Below, in pieces: positions 1-6,437 of a stretch of DNA of 7,177 bases. Made by a program: the position numbers and the translations under genes. The number at the start of each line of letters is the position of its first letter. Position 1 is the stretch's first letter. This DNA comes from Alphaproteobacteria bacterium. GTDB lineage: Bacteria > Pseudomonadota > Alphaproteobacteria > Rhizobiales > Xanthobacteraceae. The stretch is taken from assembly GCA_005884855.1 (NCBI GenBank), contig VAZS01000105.1, positions 1 to 7,177 on the forward strand, given 5' to 3'. The notes below the pieces were generated by a model. It saw only the letters and a program-made list of their open reading frames with translations, had not been told where the DNA came from and ran no database searches.

Positions 1-919
1 CACCGGCGCCGATCCGGTGGTGATACTCTCCGATCTCGCCGAGTTCACCAATTTCGTCACCCGCGTGAAGATCGTGCCGGCAATCGCCGACAATGTCGCC
101 TTCGGCGAGACCGAGCGGATGCGCGCTCGCGAGTTCGCCGCCAAGCTTTCGATGCGGGTGCTGTCGCGGATGTGGCAGATGCTGCTCAAGGGCATCGCCG
201 AGGTGCAAGCAGCGACCCGGCCCGCGGCGGCGGCCGAAATGGTGTTGGTGCGGATCGCCTATGTCGCGGATATGCCGACACCGGACGAAGCGCTTCGGAT
301 GATCGAACAGGTCGGCGTATCGCCGCTTGCCGGCGCAAACGCTGCGCCGCGCGGCACCTCGGCTTCCACCAACTCGGCCGCTCAACCGTCAGCCTCGCAT
401 GCCATTGCCGCGCTAAGGACCAATGCCGAGCCATCGGCGCGAGCGCAGATGATCGCGCCGATGGGCGAGCCGCAGTCCGCGCCGGCGGCGCTGAGGCTTG
501 CAAGCTTCCCCGAACTGGTGGCGCTGGCCGCCGACAAGCGCGACCTGCTGATAAAAGCCGCGCTGGAAGCCGACGTCCGGCTGGTCCGCATCGAAGATGG
601 CCGGCTCGAGGTTGCCCTGGAGCGCAGTGCGGCGCGGACGCTGGTCAGCGATATCTCGCGCAAGCTGGAGCAATGGACCGGACGCCGCTGGACCGTGATC
701 GTGTCCAACGAACCCGGACAGCCGACGCTGCGGTCGCAGAACGAAGCTGCAAGGAACCAGCGCGAGCGCGCTGCCGAGGCCGATCCGCGGGTGCAGGAGG
801 TGCTGGCGCGATTTCCCGGCGCCAAGGTGGTCGAGGTGCGCAAGCTTGCCCCGGACCTGCCGGCATCCGATATAACCGAGGAAGATGCCGCCGAGACGTT
901 CGATGGCGACGATCAATAA
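1..919 (+). CDS. dnaX: DNA polymerase III subunit tau/gamma, 3' part (5' end outside window)
   Basis: This is the C-terminal 305 residues of the clamp-loader subunit that loads the beta clamp and, as tau, tethers the polymerase core to the helicase. The reading frame is open from base 2, so the gene starts upstream and the ATPase domain is not in view. Visible residues 1-102 match the DnaX collar domain (domain III), with the conserved run from SDLAEFTNFVTRVKIVPA through LSRMWQMLLKGIAEVQ to MVLVRIAY and MPTPDEALRM. Residues about 103-166 are a low-complexity Ala/Ser/Pro linker. Residues about 167-282 (FPELVALAADKRDLLIKAAL onward) form the C-terminal tau domain seen in alphaproteobacteria, with an acidic tail rich in D and E. 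Because that domain is intact, the product is full-length tau at this end. No slippery A-run for making gamma by frameshifting is visible in this part. It is followed by ybaB after 23 nt, as in the conserved dnaX-ybaB-recR operon. Confidence 0.94.
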   Translation, partial: TGADPVVILSDLAEFTNFVTRVKIVPAIADNVAFGETERMRAREFAAKLSMRVLSRMWQMLLKGIAEVQAATRPAAAAEMVLVRIAYVADMPTPDEALRMIEQVGVSPLAGANAAPRGTSASTNSAAQPSASHAIAALRTNAEPSARAQMIAPMGEPQSAPAALRLASFPELVALAADKRDLLIKAALEADVRLVRIEDGRLEVALERSAARTLVSDISRKLEQWTGRRWTVIVSNEPGQPTLRSQNEAARNQRERAAEADPRVQEVLARFPGAKVVEVRKLAPDLPASDITEEDAAETFDGDDQ

Positions 920-942
920 CGATACATAACGAGGAAGCGATC

Positions 943-1263
943 ATGGCTGATTTTCTCGGCATGATGAAGCAGGCGGCGCAACTGCAGTCCAAGATGCAGG
1001 AAATGCAGGAAGAGCTCGGGCACGTCGAGGTCGAGGGCATATCAGGCGGCGGGCTGGTCAGCGTGCGCATGAGCGCAAAAATGGAAGTAAAGGCCGTCAA
1101 AATCGATCCGTCGCTCATCAAGCCGGACGAGCGCGAAATACTGGAAGACCTGCTGGTGACCGCGCACAACGACGCGCGTCGCAAGGCCGAGGCCGCGATG
1201 CAGGAGAAGATGCAGGCGCTGACCGGCGGACTTGGCCTGCCACCGGGGCTAGGCCTCACCTGA
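943..1263 (+). CDS. ybaB: YbaB/EbfC family nucleoid-associated protein
   Basis: This 106-residue protein belongs to the YbaB/EbfC family, small homodimeric DNA-binding proteins of the nucleoid. Residues 1-30 ([18 protein letters not shown] and on) form a Met/Gln-rich amphipathic helix typical of the family. It is followed by the hallmark [25 protein letters not shown] beta region, split here as [12 protein letters not shown] then the V-x-M-S strand, and by [18 protein letters not shown] (residues about 51-68) and a C-terminal helix. The tail is Gly/Pro/Leu-rich ([14 protein letters not shown]), also usual for alphaproteobacterial members. The ATG at 943 is preceded by a good Shine-Dalgarno, GAGGAAG at 931-937, with 5 nt spacing. 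This excludes the much longer upstream extension of the same frame, which overlaps dnaX. The gene sits between dnaX and recR; its stop is 1 nt before the recR start, so translational coupling is likely. The exact role of the family in replication or repair is not settled. Confidence 0.95.
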   Translation: MADFLGMMKQAAQLQSKMQEMQEELGHVEVEGISGGGLVSVRMSAKMEVKAVKIDPSLIKPDEREILEDLLVTAHNDARRKAEAAMQEKMQALTGGLGLPPGLGLT

Positions 1264-1264
1264 G

Positions 1265-1870
1265 ATGGCCACAGCCGTTGCCGGTCCTGAAATCGAACGC
1301 CTGATCCAGCTCTTGGCGCGGTTGCCCGGCCTCGGGCCGCGTTCGGCGCGGCGCGCGGCGCTGCATCTGATCAAGAAGCGCGAGGCACTCATGACGCCGC
1401 TGGCGAGCGCGCTGCAGGTGGCGATCGAGAAGATCGAGGTCTGCAACACCTGCGGCAATATCGATACCCAAAATCCCTGCACGGTGTGCACCGATCCCCG
1501 GCGCGATCCCTCAATCATCGTGGTGGTCGCCGATGTCGCCGATCTCTGGGCGCTGGAGCGCGCACATGCTAGCAACGGGCTCTATCACGTGCTGGGGGCG
1601 ACGCTGTCGCCGCTCGACGGCGTCGGCCCGCAGGATCTGGCGATCGAGGGCTTGGTGGCGCGCGCCCACGAGCAGCGGGTGACGGAAATCATCCTGGCGT
1701 TGAACGCCACCGTCGACGGCCAAACCACGGCGCATTACATCACCGACCTGCTGCACGACGCCGGCGTCAAGGTGACGCGGCTTGCCCACGGCGTGCCGGT
1801 CGGCGGCGAGCTCGATTATCTCGACGAAGGCACGCTGTCTGCCGCCATGCGCCAGCGGACGCTGTTCTAG
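1265..1870 (+). CDS. recR: Recombination mediator protein RecR
   Basis: RecR (201 residues, the usual length) works with RecO, and RecF in some species, to load RecA onto SSB-coated gapped DNA in the RecFOR repair pathway. An N-terminal helix-hairpin-helix lies at about residues 10-33 ([11 protein letters not shown] at 20-30). A C4 zinc finger follows, with Cys60, Cys63, Cys72 and Cys75. The Toprim domain spans about 83-165 and includes [18 protein letters not shown] and the [15 protein letters not shown] segment. The C-terminal signature [20 protein letters not shown] closes the protein. The start lies 1 nt after the ybaB stop (TGAGATG). No clear ribosome binding site is visible, consistent with coupling to ybaB. 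One oddity: where E. coli RecR has VVESPAD, this protein has VVADVAD, so the first Toprim acidic residue is Ala89, while the following Asp93 is kept. recR ends the operon and faces the converging ampG gene 50 bp away; no convincing terminator is visible in that gap. Confidence 0.97.
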   Translation: MATAVAGPEIERLIQLLARLPGLGPRSARRAALHLIKKREALMTPLASALQVAIEKIEVCNTCGNIDTQNPCTVCTDPRRDPSIIVVVADVADLWALERAHASNGLYHVLGATLSPLDGVGPQDLAIEGLVARAHEQRVTEIILALNATVDGQTTAHYITDLLHDAGVKVTRLAHGVPVGGELDYLDEGTLSAAMRQRTLF

Positions 1871-1920
1871 CCAAATACCGACATGATCGACGTGAGCGAT
1901 CGCCCGCTGATGAGGTCGCG

Positions 1921-3291
1921 TTAAATCTTTTTGGACTCCAGCGCGGCAAAATGTCCGCGCCGCTGCAGCCATGCCAACAACATCAGACTCGGCACCGCGA
2001 CCACAACACAGATCGCAAAAAACAGCGGCCACCCCGTCGCCTTGGCTACATATCCCGCGCCCGAGGACAAATAGGTGCGCCCGACCGCGGCCAGCGCGGT
2101 GAGCAGCGCATATTGGGTCGCGGTGTGCAGCGGATTTTGGCACAGTGCCGACAGGTAGGCGACGAAGATCACGGTGCCGATGGCGCTGGTGAAATTCTCC
2201 GCCGTGATCGCCAGCGCCAGCGCCCATTGGTTGACGCCCATCAGCGCCAGCCAGGAGAACGACAGATTGGCGACCGCCTGCAGCACGCCGCCGATCCACA
2301 GGCTCGCGGCCAGCGAATAGCGCCGCGCCACGAAGCCGCCGGCAAAACCGCCGATCAAGGTGGCGGCGAGCCCAACGCCCTTGACGATGGCGGCGTAGTC
2401 GTTACGGGAAAAACCAAGGTCGATCACGAACGGCGCGGTCATCGTGCCGGAAAAAGCGTCGGTGAATTTGAACAGCACCACGAAGGCGAACGCCGCGAGC
2501 GCGTCCCTGCGCACCAGAAATTCGGAGAACGCCCCGACGGCGGCATGCATCACCCGCGCGAATGCGGTTTGCGTGCTTGTCGCTGCTTCGGCTCGCGCCG
2601 ATTGCTCCGGTTCGGTTGCGGCGAGCGCGGTGACGGTTCCGATGAGCACCAAACCTGCCATGCTCACATAGCCCCATATCCACGCCGACGTGCGCGCGAT
2701 GCCGGCACCTTCATACGCACTCACCAGGAACAGCGCGCCCGCGGTGGAGACCAGCATTCCGATGCGGTAGGCCGCCACATAGGACGCCATGCCCGCTGCC
2801 TGCTCGCTCTCGGGCAGGCTTTCGACCCGAAACGCGTCGACCACGATGTCCTGCGTCGAGGACATCGCCGCCACCAGAAGCGCACCGAGGGCTACGAACA
2901 GCGGCGAACGCGCAGGGTCGGTCAGCGCCAGCAGCAGGATCGCGCCGATCAGCAGCAGTTGCGAGCACACCAGCCAGCCGCGGCGGCGGCCAAATGCGCG
3001 GGTGAAAAACGGTACGTGCAGCGCATCGACCAGCGGCGCCCATGCGAATTTCAGCGTGTAGGGCGTGCCGACCAGCGCGAACAGTCCGATGGTACCGAGG
3101 TCGACGCCGGATTCGCGCATCCACACCAGCAGCGTGGAACCCGACAGCGCCAGCGGCAAGCCGGAGGAAAATCCGAGCAGCAGCACGATCAGCACCCGTC
3201 GCTGCAGATAGACCTCGAGGCTCTCGCGCCAGGAGGCGCGGGGTGTGACAGGATTTTCGAATGATGTGGACGCGCTTTTCGGTACGATCAT
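1921..3291 (-). CDS. ampG: AmpG-like muropeptide permease (MFS family)
   Basis: This 456-residue inner-membrane protein of the major facilitator superfamily resembles AmpG, which imports GlcNAc-anhydroMurNAc peptides from the periplasm for cell-wall recycling. In many Gram-negatives this transport also feeds the AmpR/ampC beta-lactamase signal. Recognisable AmpG segments are LLLGFSSGLPLALSGSTL (residues 37-54), the TIGLFALVGTPYTLKFAWAP segment (67-86), GRRRGWL after the second membrane segment (101-107), STQDIVVDAFR (145-155), LFKFTDAF (273-280) and ATQYALLTALAAVGR (391-405). About twelve hydrophobic segments can be counted. E. coli AmpG is longer, by about 35 residues, and has extra C-terminal membrane helices that this protein lacks. 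The ATG at 3291 is the only plausible start: no in-frame ATG, GTG or TTG lies between it and the first membrane helix. It is not preceded by a Shine-Dalgarno (CCTCC abuts it). The gene lies downstream of rmuC on the same strand and converges on recR. Substrate is inferred from family likeness only; another sugar-peptide substrate is possible. Confidence 0.85.
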   Translation of the reverse strand: MIVPKSASTSFENPVTPRASWRESLEVYLQRRVLIVLLLGFSSGLPLALSGSTLLVWMRESGVDLGTIGLFALVGTPYTLKFAWAPLVDALHVPFFTRAFGRRRGWLVCSQLLLIGAILLLALTDPARSPLFVALGALLVAAMSSTQDIVVDAFRVESLPESEQAAGMASYVAAYRIGMLVSTAGALFLVSAYEGAGIARTSAWIWGYVSMAGLVLIGTVTALAATEPEQSARAEAATSTQTAFARVMHAAVGAFSEFLVRRDALAAFAFVVLFKFTDAFSGTMTAPFVIDLGFSRNDYAAIVKGVGLAATLIGGFAGGFVARRYSLAASLWIGGVLQAVANLSFSWLALMGVNQWALALAITAENFTSAIGTVIFVAYLSALCQNPLHTATQYALLTALAAVGRTYLSSGAGYVAKATGWPLFFAICVVVAVPSLMLLAWLQRRGHFAALESKKI

Positions 3292-3323
3292 GGAGGCTTG
3301 TTAGCAGATTCGGGCGGCCACAG

Positions 3324-3347
3324 AAAAAGGGCGTCTATTTTCCGCCC
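3324..3347 (-). terminator. Candidate rho-independent terminator after rmuC
   Basis: On the minus strand, 24 nt past the rmuC stop, the sequence reads GGGCG, a 9-nt loop, CGCCC, then TTTTT. The stem is five G/C pairs at 3343-3347 with 3329-3333, and the T run is 3324-3328. The stem is short, so termination may be partial. If it works, it separates rmuC from ampG and implies that ampG has a promoter in the remaining 32 bp or is read by leak-through. Confidence 0.45.
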
Positions 3348-3371
3348 AAGCGGGGGCGAGGTGAAGAATAC

Positions 3372-4583
3372 CTACTCCCCCGCCTGCAGCTCGCGCGTCG
3401 GCAGCGAAAATAGCTCGGGCGGCTCAGGCCTCACCAGCCGCACGGTTTCGGCGGGCACTTCGGCTTTGCTGAAATCCAGCTCCTCGATCCGTCCGGCGCG
3501 CTTTTCGATCTTGTCGGCCGAAATCAGGATCTGCCTGACATCCTCGTTGGCCTGACCGAAATGGCTTTGCAGCTTGAGCACGCGCTCGCGCAATCTGCCG
3601 AGATCGTCCCCGAGATTGAGCACCTCGGTGCGGATCTGGTCGGCGGCGTCGCGCATCCGCGCGTCTTTCAGGATCTGCTGCATCACCTGGATCGCCAACA
3701 TCAATAGCGAAGGCGATACCAGCACCACCCGGGCGCGATAGGCCTTCTGGATCACGTCGTCGAACCCGTCATGGATTTCGGCGTAGACCGATTCGGAGGG
3801 CACGAACATCAGCGCGGTGTCCTGGGTCTCGCCTGCGATCAGGTATTTTTCGGCGATGTCGCTGACATGTTTCATAACATCGGCGCGCAAACGCTGCGTG
3901 GCGAGTTTCTTTTCATCGTCCGAACGTGCCTCGTGCAGCGCGGTCACCGCTTCCAGTGGGAATTTCGCGTCGATGCAAAGCGGCCGCGCATCTGGAAGGA
4001 ACACCACGCAATCCGGGCGTTTGCCTGAGGAAAGCGTGTACTGAAACTCGTAGGAGCCCTTCGGCATACCATCCTGGACGATCGCTTCCATCCGCGCCTG
4101 CCCGAATGCGCCGCGCGATTGCTTGTTGGCCAGCACGTCGCGAAGCGTGGTCACTTGCGAGGTGAGCTCGGTGAGGTTCTTGTGGGCGTTGTCGATGATG
4201 CCGAGCCGCTCATGCAGCACGCGCAAGCTGTCCATGGTGTTGCGGGTGGTGTGCTCCATCGACTGGCCAACGCGATGGCTCACCGAATCCAGCCGCTCGT
4301 TGACCGCGCGCGCCATCTCCGCCTGACGGCCCGCCAATGCCTGACCCATCGCACTGACCCGGCCGTTGGCCTCGTTCTGGGCGCTGAGCATTTCGCTCAG
4401 GCGTTGCTCAAGTTCGTCGGCGCGGGTCTCCTGCGCTATCGCCAGTTCCGCGCGGCGGCGGCCTGATATCGCGATCGCGATGGTGATAATCAGCAGCAGC
4501 AACAGCGCCAGCGTACCGATACCCATCAGAGCCACGCCGGCGCGGACCGGCAGGTCGCCGATCGTGAAAAGAACCTCATTCAT
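3372..4583 (-). CDS. rmuC: DNA recombination protein RmuC
   Basis: This 403-residue protein belongs to the RmuC family, named for an E. coli gene that limits inversions at short inverted repeats and presumed to act on DNA. An N-terminal membrane anchor spans about residues 16-40 (ALMGIGTLALLLLLIITIAI), followed by basic GRRR. A long coiled coil runs from about 44 to 150 with heptad-like AQETRADELEQRLSEML. The RmuC core then begins at FGQARMEAIVQDG (160-172). Within it, RPDCVVFLPDARPLCIDAKFP carries Asp191 and D205-A-K207, fitting the PD-(D/E)XK nuclease-like motif. Later conserved runs are DTALMFVPSESVYAEI (255-270) and YRARVVLVSPSLLM (282-295). I chose ATG 4583 because AAGGG lies 5 nt upstream of it; the frame also opens 27 nt earlier with GTG at 4610, but that start has no ribosome binding site. 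It is divergent from def. A GATTC site (GANTC methylation type) lies at 4600-4604. Confidence 0.94.
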   Translation of the reverse strand: MNEVLFTIGDLPVRAGVALMGIGTLALLLLLIITIAIAISGRRRAELAIAQETRADELEQRLSEMLSAQNEANGRVSAMGQALAGRQAEMARAVNERLDSVSHRVGQSMEHTTRNTMDSLRVLHERLGIIDNAHKNLTELTSQVTTLRDVLANKQSRGAFGQARMEAIVQDGMPKGSYEFQYTLSSGKRPDCVVFLPDARPLCIDAKFPLEAVTALHEARSDDEKKLATQRLRADVMKHVSDIAEKYLIAGETQDTALMFVPSESVYAEIHDGFDDVIQKAYRARVVLVSPSLLMLAIQVMQQILKDARMRDAADQIRTEVLNLGDDLGRLRERVLKLQSHFGQANEDVRQILISADKIEKRAGRIEELDFSKAEVPAETVRLVRPEPPELFSLPTRELQAGE

Positions 4584-4634
4584 GACGGCCCTTGTAACCG
4601 ATTCGGCCACCTGAACACGAACGAAGAGGGAACA

Positions 4635-4680
4635 TTTATGCTTAATGGAAGACTAATTTTTATGGTTAACGCTTCCCTAA
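4635..4680 (-). promoter_or_regulatory. Two tandem CtrA-like boxes in the rmuC/def divergent region
   Basis: Two 22-nt elements at 4635-4656 and 4659-4680 share the pattern TTTATG(C/G)TTAA-N7-CTAA on the + strand. Read on the minus strand this is TTAG-N7-TTAA(C/G)CATAAA. The N7 parts differ (TGGAAGA and CGCTTCC), so only the half sites and flank are shared, which suggests protein binding sites rather than a recent duplication. The known CtrA consensus in alphaproteobacteria is TTAA-N7-TTAA, often with C after the second half; each box matches seven of its eight half-site bases. The boxes lie 52 bp upstream of the rmuC ATG and 76 bp upstream of the def ATG. They are given on the minus strand because they are nearer rmuC and read TTAACCAT or TTAAGCAT in that direction, but they could serve either gene. 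Assignment to CtrA is inference. Confidence 0.5.
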
Positions 4681-4720
4681 AAGCCCTGGTTGAGCGTGCT
4701 TAGCCGGCCGGTTCGGCGCA

Positions 4721-4748
4721 TTGACCCCGGCAAATCAGCAGCTTAAAT
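4721..4748 (+). promoter_or_regulatory. Candidate sigma70-type promoter for def, possibly leaderless
   Basis: TTGACC at 4721-4726 matches five of six bases of the -35 consensus. Sixteen bases further on, TTAAAT at 4743-4748 matches four of six bases of the -10 consensus. Transcription would begin at about 4754-4757, that is at or just before the def ATG at 4757. No Shine-Dalgarno precedes that ATG, which fits a leaderless or near-leaderless mRNA. The call rests on motif matching only. Confidence 0.35.
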
Positions 4749-4756
4749 CGCCCGCC

Positions 4757-5284
4757 ATGGCCATCCGAGAAATTATTATCTTGCCGGACAAGCAGTTGCG
4801 GCTCGTCTCCAAGCCCATCGAAAAGATCACGCCGGAGATACGCAAACTGGCCGACGACATGTTCGAGACCATGTATGACGCGCCCGGGATCGGGCTCGCG
4901 GCGATCCAGGTGGCGCAGCCGCTGCGTCTGATTACGATGGATCTCGCCAAGAAGACCGAGGATGGCGAGAACAACCCGCAGCCGCGGGTCTTCATTAATC
5001 CGCAGATTTTGTCCTCGTCCGAAGAGACCTCGGTGTATGAAGAAGGATGTCTGTCGATCCCAGAATACTACGAGGAGGTGGAGCGTCCGGCCAGGGTGCG
5101 GGTGCGCTTTACCGATCTGGACGGCAAGGTGCATGAGGAAGACGCCGAGGGTCTGTTCGCCACCTGCATCCAGCACGAGATCGATCATCTCAACGGCATC
5201 CTGTTTGTGGATTACCTGTCCAAGCTGAAGCGCGACCGCGTGCTGAAGAAATTTGCCAAGGCCGCCAAGCGCGCGGCGGAATAG
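4757..5284 (+). CDS. def: Peptide deformylase
   Basis: Peptide deformylase (175 residues; E. coli has 169) is a metal enzyme, usually Fe2+, that removes the formyl group from the N-terminal formyl-methionine of nascent proteins at the ribosome exit. All three family motifs are intact: GIGLAAIQ at residues 44-51, EGCLS at 96-100 with metal ligand Cys98, and QHEIDH at 139-144 with ligands His140 and His144 and catalytic Glu141. The C-terminal helix is Lys/Arg/Ala-rich ([20 protein letters not shown]), a region that in E. coli Def binds the ribosome. I chose ATG 4757 because [12 protein letters not shown] is the normal family N-terminus; an in-frame TTG at 4721 would add 12 residues but lies in the putative -35 box. 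There is no clear ribosome binding site. def is paired with fmt downstream, the enzyme that adds the formyl group; the two are 190 bp apart with a structured repeat between them. Confidence 0.97.
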   Translation: MAIREIIILPDKQLRLVSKPIEKITPEIRKLADDMFETMYDAPGIGLAAIQVAQPLRLITMDLAKKTEDGENNPQPRVFINPQILSSSEETSVYEEGCLSIPEYYEEVERPARVRVRFTDLDGKVHEEDAEGLFATCIQHEIDHLNGILFVDYLSKLKRDRVLKKFAKAAKRAAE

Positions 5285-5294
5285 CGCCTCAGCC

Positions 5295-5440
5295 GTCATG
5301 CCCGGCCGAGGCGACGAAGCTTTGCTTCGCGTCGATGTGCCGGGCATCCACGTTCTTTCTGCCGCCAAGACGTGGATGGCCGCGAGCGCAGACAAGTGTA
5401 CGTAGTCTGCGCAACCAGGACTACTATGCCCGGCCATGAC
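5295..5440. repeat. Mosaic hairpin repeat between def and fmt
   Basis: This 146-bp non-coding element is bounded by GTCATG (5295-5300) and its reverse complement CATGAC (5435-5440). ATGCCCGGCC also occurs as a direct repeat at 5298-5307 and 5426-5435. Inside are several stems. ATGCCCGGC (5298-5306) pairs with GCCGGGCAT (5339-5347). Nested in it, CGAAGC (5315-5320) and GCTTCG (5324-5329) close on a TTT loop, extended by three pairs after a two-base bulge. CATCCACG (5345-5352) pairs with CGTGGATG (5371-5378), extended toward the loop by TCTT/AAGA. GCGCAGAC (5386-5393) pairs perfectly with GTCTGCGC (5405-5412). The first and third stems share bases 5345-5347, so their ends compete. From general familiarity, such GCCCGGCCATGAC-type palindromes are common between genes in Bradyrhizobium and relatives, so this is probably a dispersed chromosomal repeat. 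It contains no credible ORF. Confidence 0.8.
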
Positions 5441-5474
5441 AAGTTGGTTGATTTCGTTGGGACCGTTTTAGAGC

Positions 5475-6437
5475 ATGCCTCTCCGACTGATCTTCATGGG
5501 CACGCCGGAGTTCGCGGTGCCGACGCTGCTTGAAGTGGTGGGGCATGGCCATGAGATCGCCGCCGTCTATACCCGTGCGCCGAAACCCGCCGGGCGCGGC
5601 ATGAAACTGCAGCCAACGCCGGTGGAGCAGGAGGCGCGACGGCTCGGCATACCCGTGCTTACTCCGACGACGCTGAAGAGCCCGGAAGCGTTGGACGAGT
5701 TTCGTGCGCACAAGGCGGACGCCGCCGTGGTTGTCGCCTATGGCATGATCCTGCCGCAGCCCATTCTGGACGCGACGCCGCTCGGCTGTTTCAATCTGCA
5801 TGCGTCGCTATTGCCGCGCTGGCGCGGCGCCGCGCCGATCAACCGCGCTATCATGGCGGGCGACACCGAGACCGGCGTGATGGTGATGAAGATGGACGCT
5901 GGCCTCGACACCGGCGATGTAGCGATGGCGGAGCGCACACCGATTACGGATGCGATGACCGCGGCCGATCTGCATGACACGCTGGCGCGGCTCGGCGGCG
6001 ATCTGATGGTGCGGGCGATCGGAGCGCTGGAACGCGGCCAGCTACAATTGACAAGACAGAGCGATCAGGGCGTGACCTACGCCGCCAAAATCGACAAATC
6101 CGAGGCTCGGATCGACTGGAACAAGCCGGCTCGCGCGGTGCTGCGTCACATTCACGGACTGTCGCCATTTCCGGGCGCGTGGTGCGAGATCCCGATCGAG
6201 GGCGAGCCCGCGCGCGTCAAGGTCCTGCGCTGCGCAATTGCCGATGGCTTGACTGATGATGGCTTGACTGACGATGGCTTGGGCGCTCCAGGTGAATTGC
6301 TTGACGATCGTCTTGCGGTTGCGTGCAGCGACGGCGCCATCCGTATCCTCGAACTGCAACGCGCCGGCAAGGCGCCGATGAAAGCCGAGGAATTTCTGCG
6401 CGGCACGCCGCTCAAACGACCCGCGCGGCTAAGCTGA
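5475..6437 (+). CDS. fmt: Methionyl-tRNA formyltransferase
   Basis: Fmt (320 residues; E. coli about 315) transfers a formyl group from 10-formyltetrahydrofolate to Met-tRNA(fMet), making the initiator for translation. The N-terminal Rossmann-like domain starts with [15 protein letters not shown] (residues 4-18). The catalytic region holds Asn107 and His109 ([17 protein letters not shown]), then MDAGLDTG with Asp145; these correspond to the Asn/His/Asp set of the formyltransferase family. The loop [11 protein letters not shown] (111-121) is intact. The C-terminal tRNA-binding barrel covers about 205-315, with [22 protein letters not shown] and [17 protein letters not shown] as landmarks. The oddity is a repeated [13 protein letters not shown] stretch at 257-269, an in-frame tandem duplication in a loop of this barrel. 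The ATG at 5475 gives the expected N-terminus but lacks a strong ribosome binding site. The TGA stop shares its A with the truA ATG. Confidence 0.97.
   Translation: MPLRLIFMGTPEFAVPTLLEVVGHGHEIAAVYTRAPKPAGRGMKLQPTPVEQEARRLGIPVLTPTTLKSPEALDEFRAHKADAAVVVAYGMILPQPILDATPLGCFNLHASLLPRWRGAAPINRAIMAGDTETGVMVMKMDAGLDTGDVAMAERTPITDAMTAADLHDTLARLGGDLMVRAIGALERGQLQLTRQSDQGVTYAAKIDKSEARIDWNKPARAVLRHIHGLSPFPGAWCEIPIEGEPARVKVLRCAIADGLTDDGLTDDGLGAPGELLDDRLAVACSDGAIRILELQRAGKAPMKAEEFLRGTPLKRPARLS
6243..6281 (+). repeat. In-frame 15-nt tandem repeat inside fmt (2.6 copies)
   Basis: The unit GATGGCTTGACTGAT occurs at 6243-6257, again with one change (final T to C) at 6258-6272, and for nine bases at 6273-6281. 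Because 15 nt is five codons, each unit encodes DGLTD and the Fmt frame is kept. The near identity at the DNA level points to a recent slippage duplication. Confidence 0.9.

Noticed and set aside
172..942. A long upstream extension of the ybaB frame overlapping dnaX
   Set aside because: The overlapped region is Arg/Ala/Gly-rich and unlike any YbaB. The ATG at 943 has a strong GAGGAAG site and gives the normal family N-terminus.
1871..1920. A possible bidirectional terminator between the converging recR and ampG genes
   Set aside because: Only a weak GATCG/CGATC stem and the self-complementary GCGATCGC are visible, with no T run on either side.
1511..2299. A 262-codon minus-strand frame across the recR 3' end and the ampG 3' end
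   Set aside because: It overlaps two well-supported genes in other frames and its product shows no recognisable features.
1951..3264. A 437-codon open frame on the + strand, antisense to ampG
   Set aside because: The translation is rich in Arg, Gln, His and Gly with no hydrophobic core or known motif. It is the mirror of a GC-rich membrane-protein gene whose own frame matches AmpG throughout.
3298..3555. A possible small + strand gene starting at TTG 3298 with GGAGG at 3292-3296
   Set aside because: The spacing to the start is only 1 nt, the product is Ser/Arg-rich without motifs, and it runs antisense into the rmuC 3' end.
5444..5471. A possible promoter for fmt (TTGGTT, 16 bp, TTTTAG)
   Set aside because: The -10 candidate matches only three of six consensus bases, too weak to support a call.
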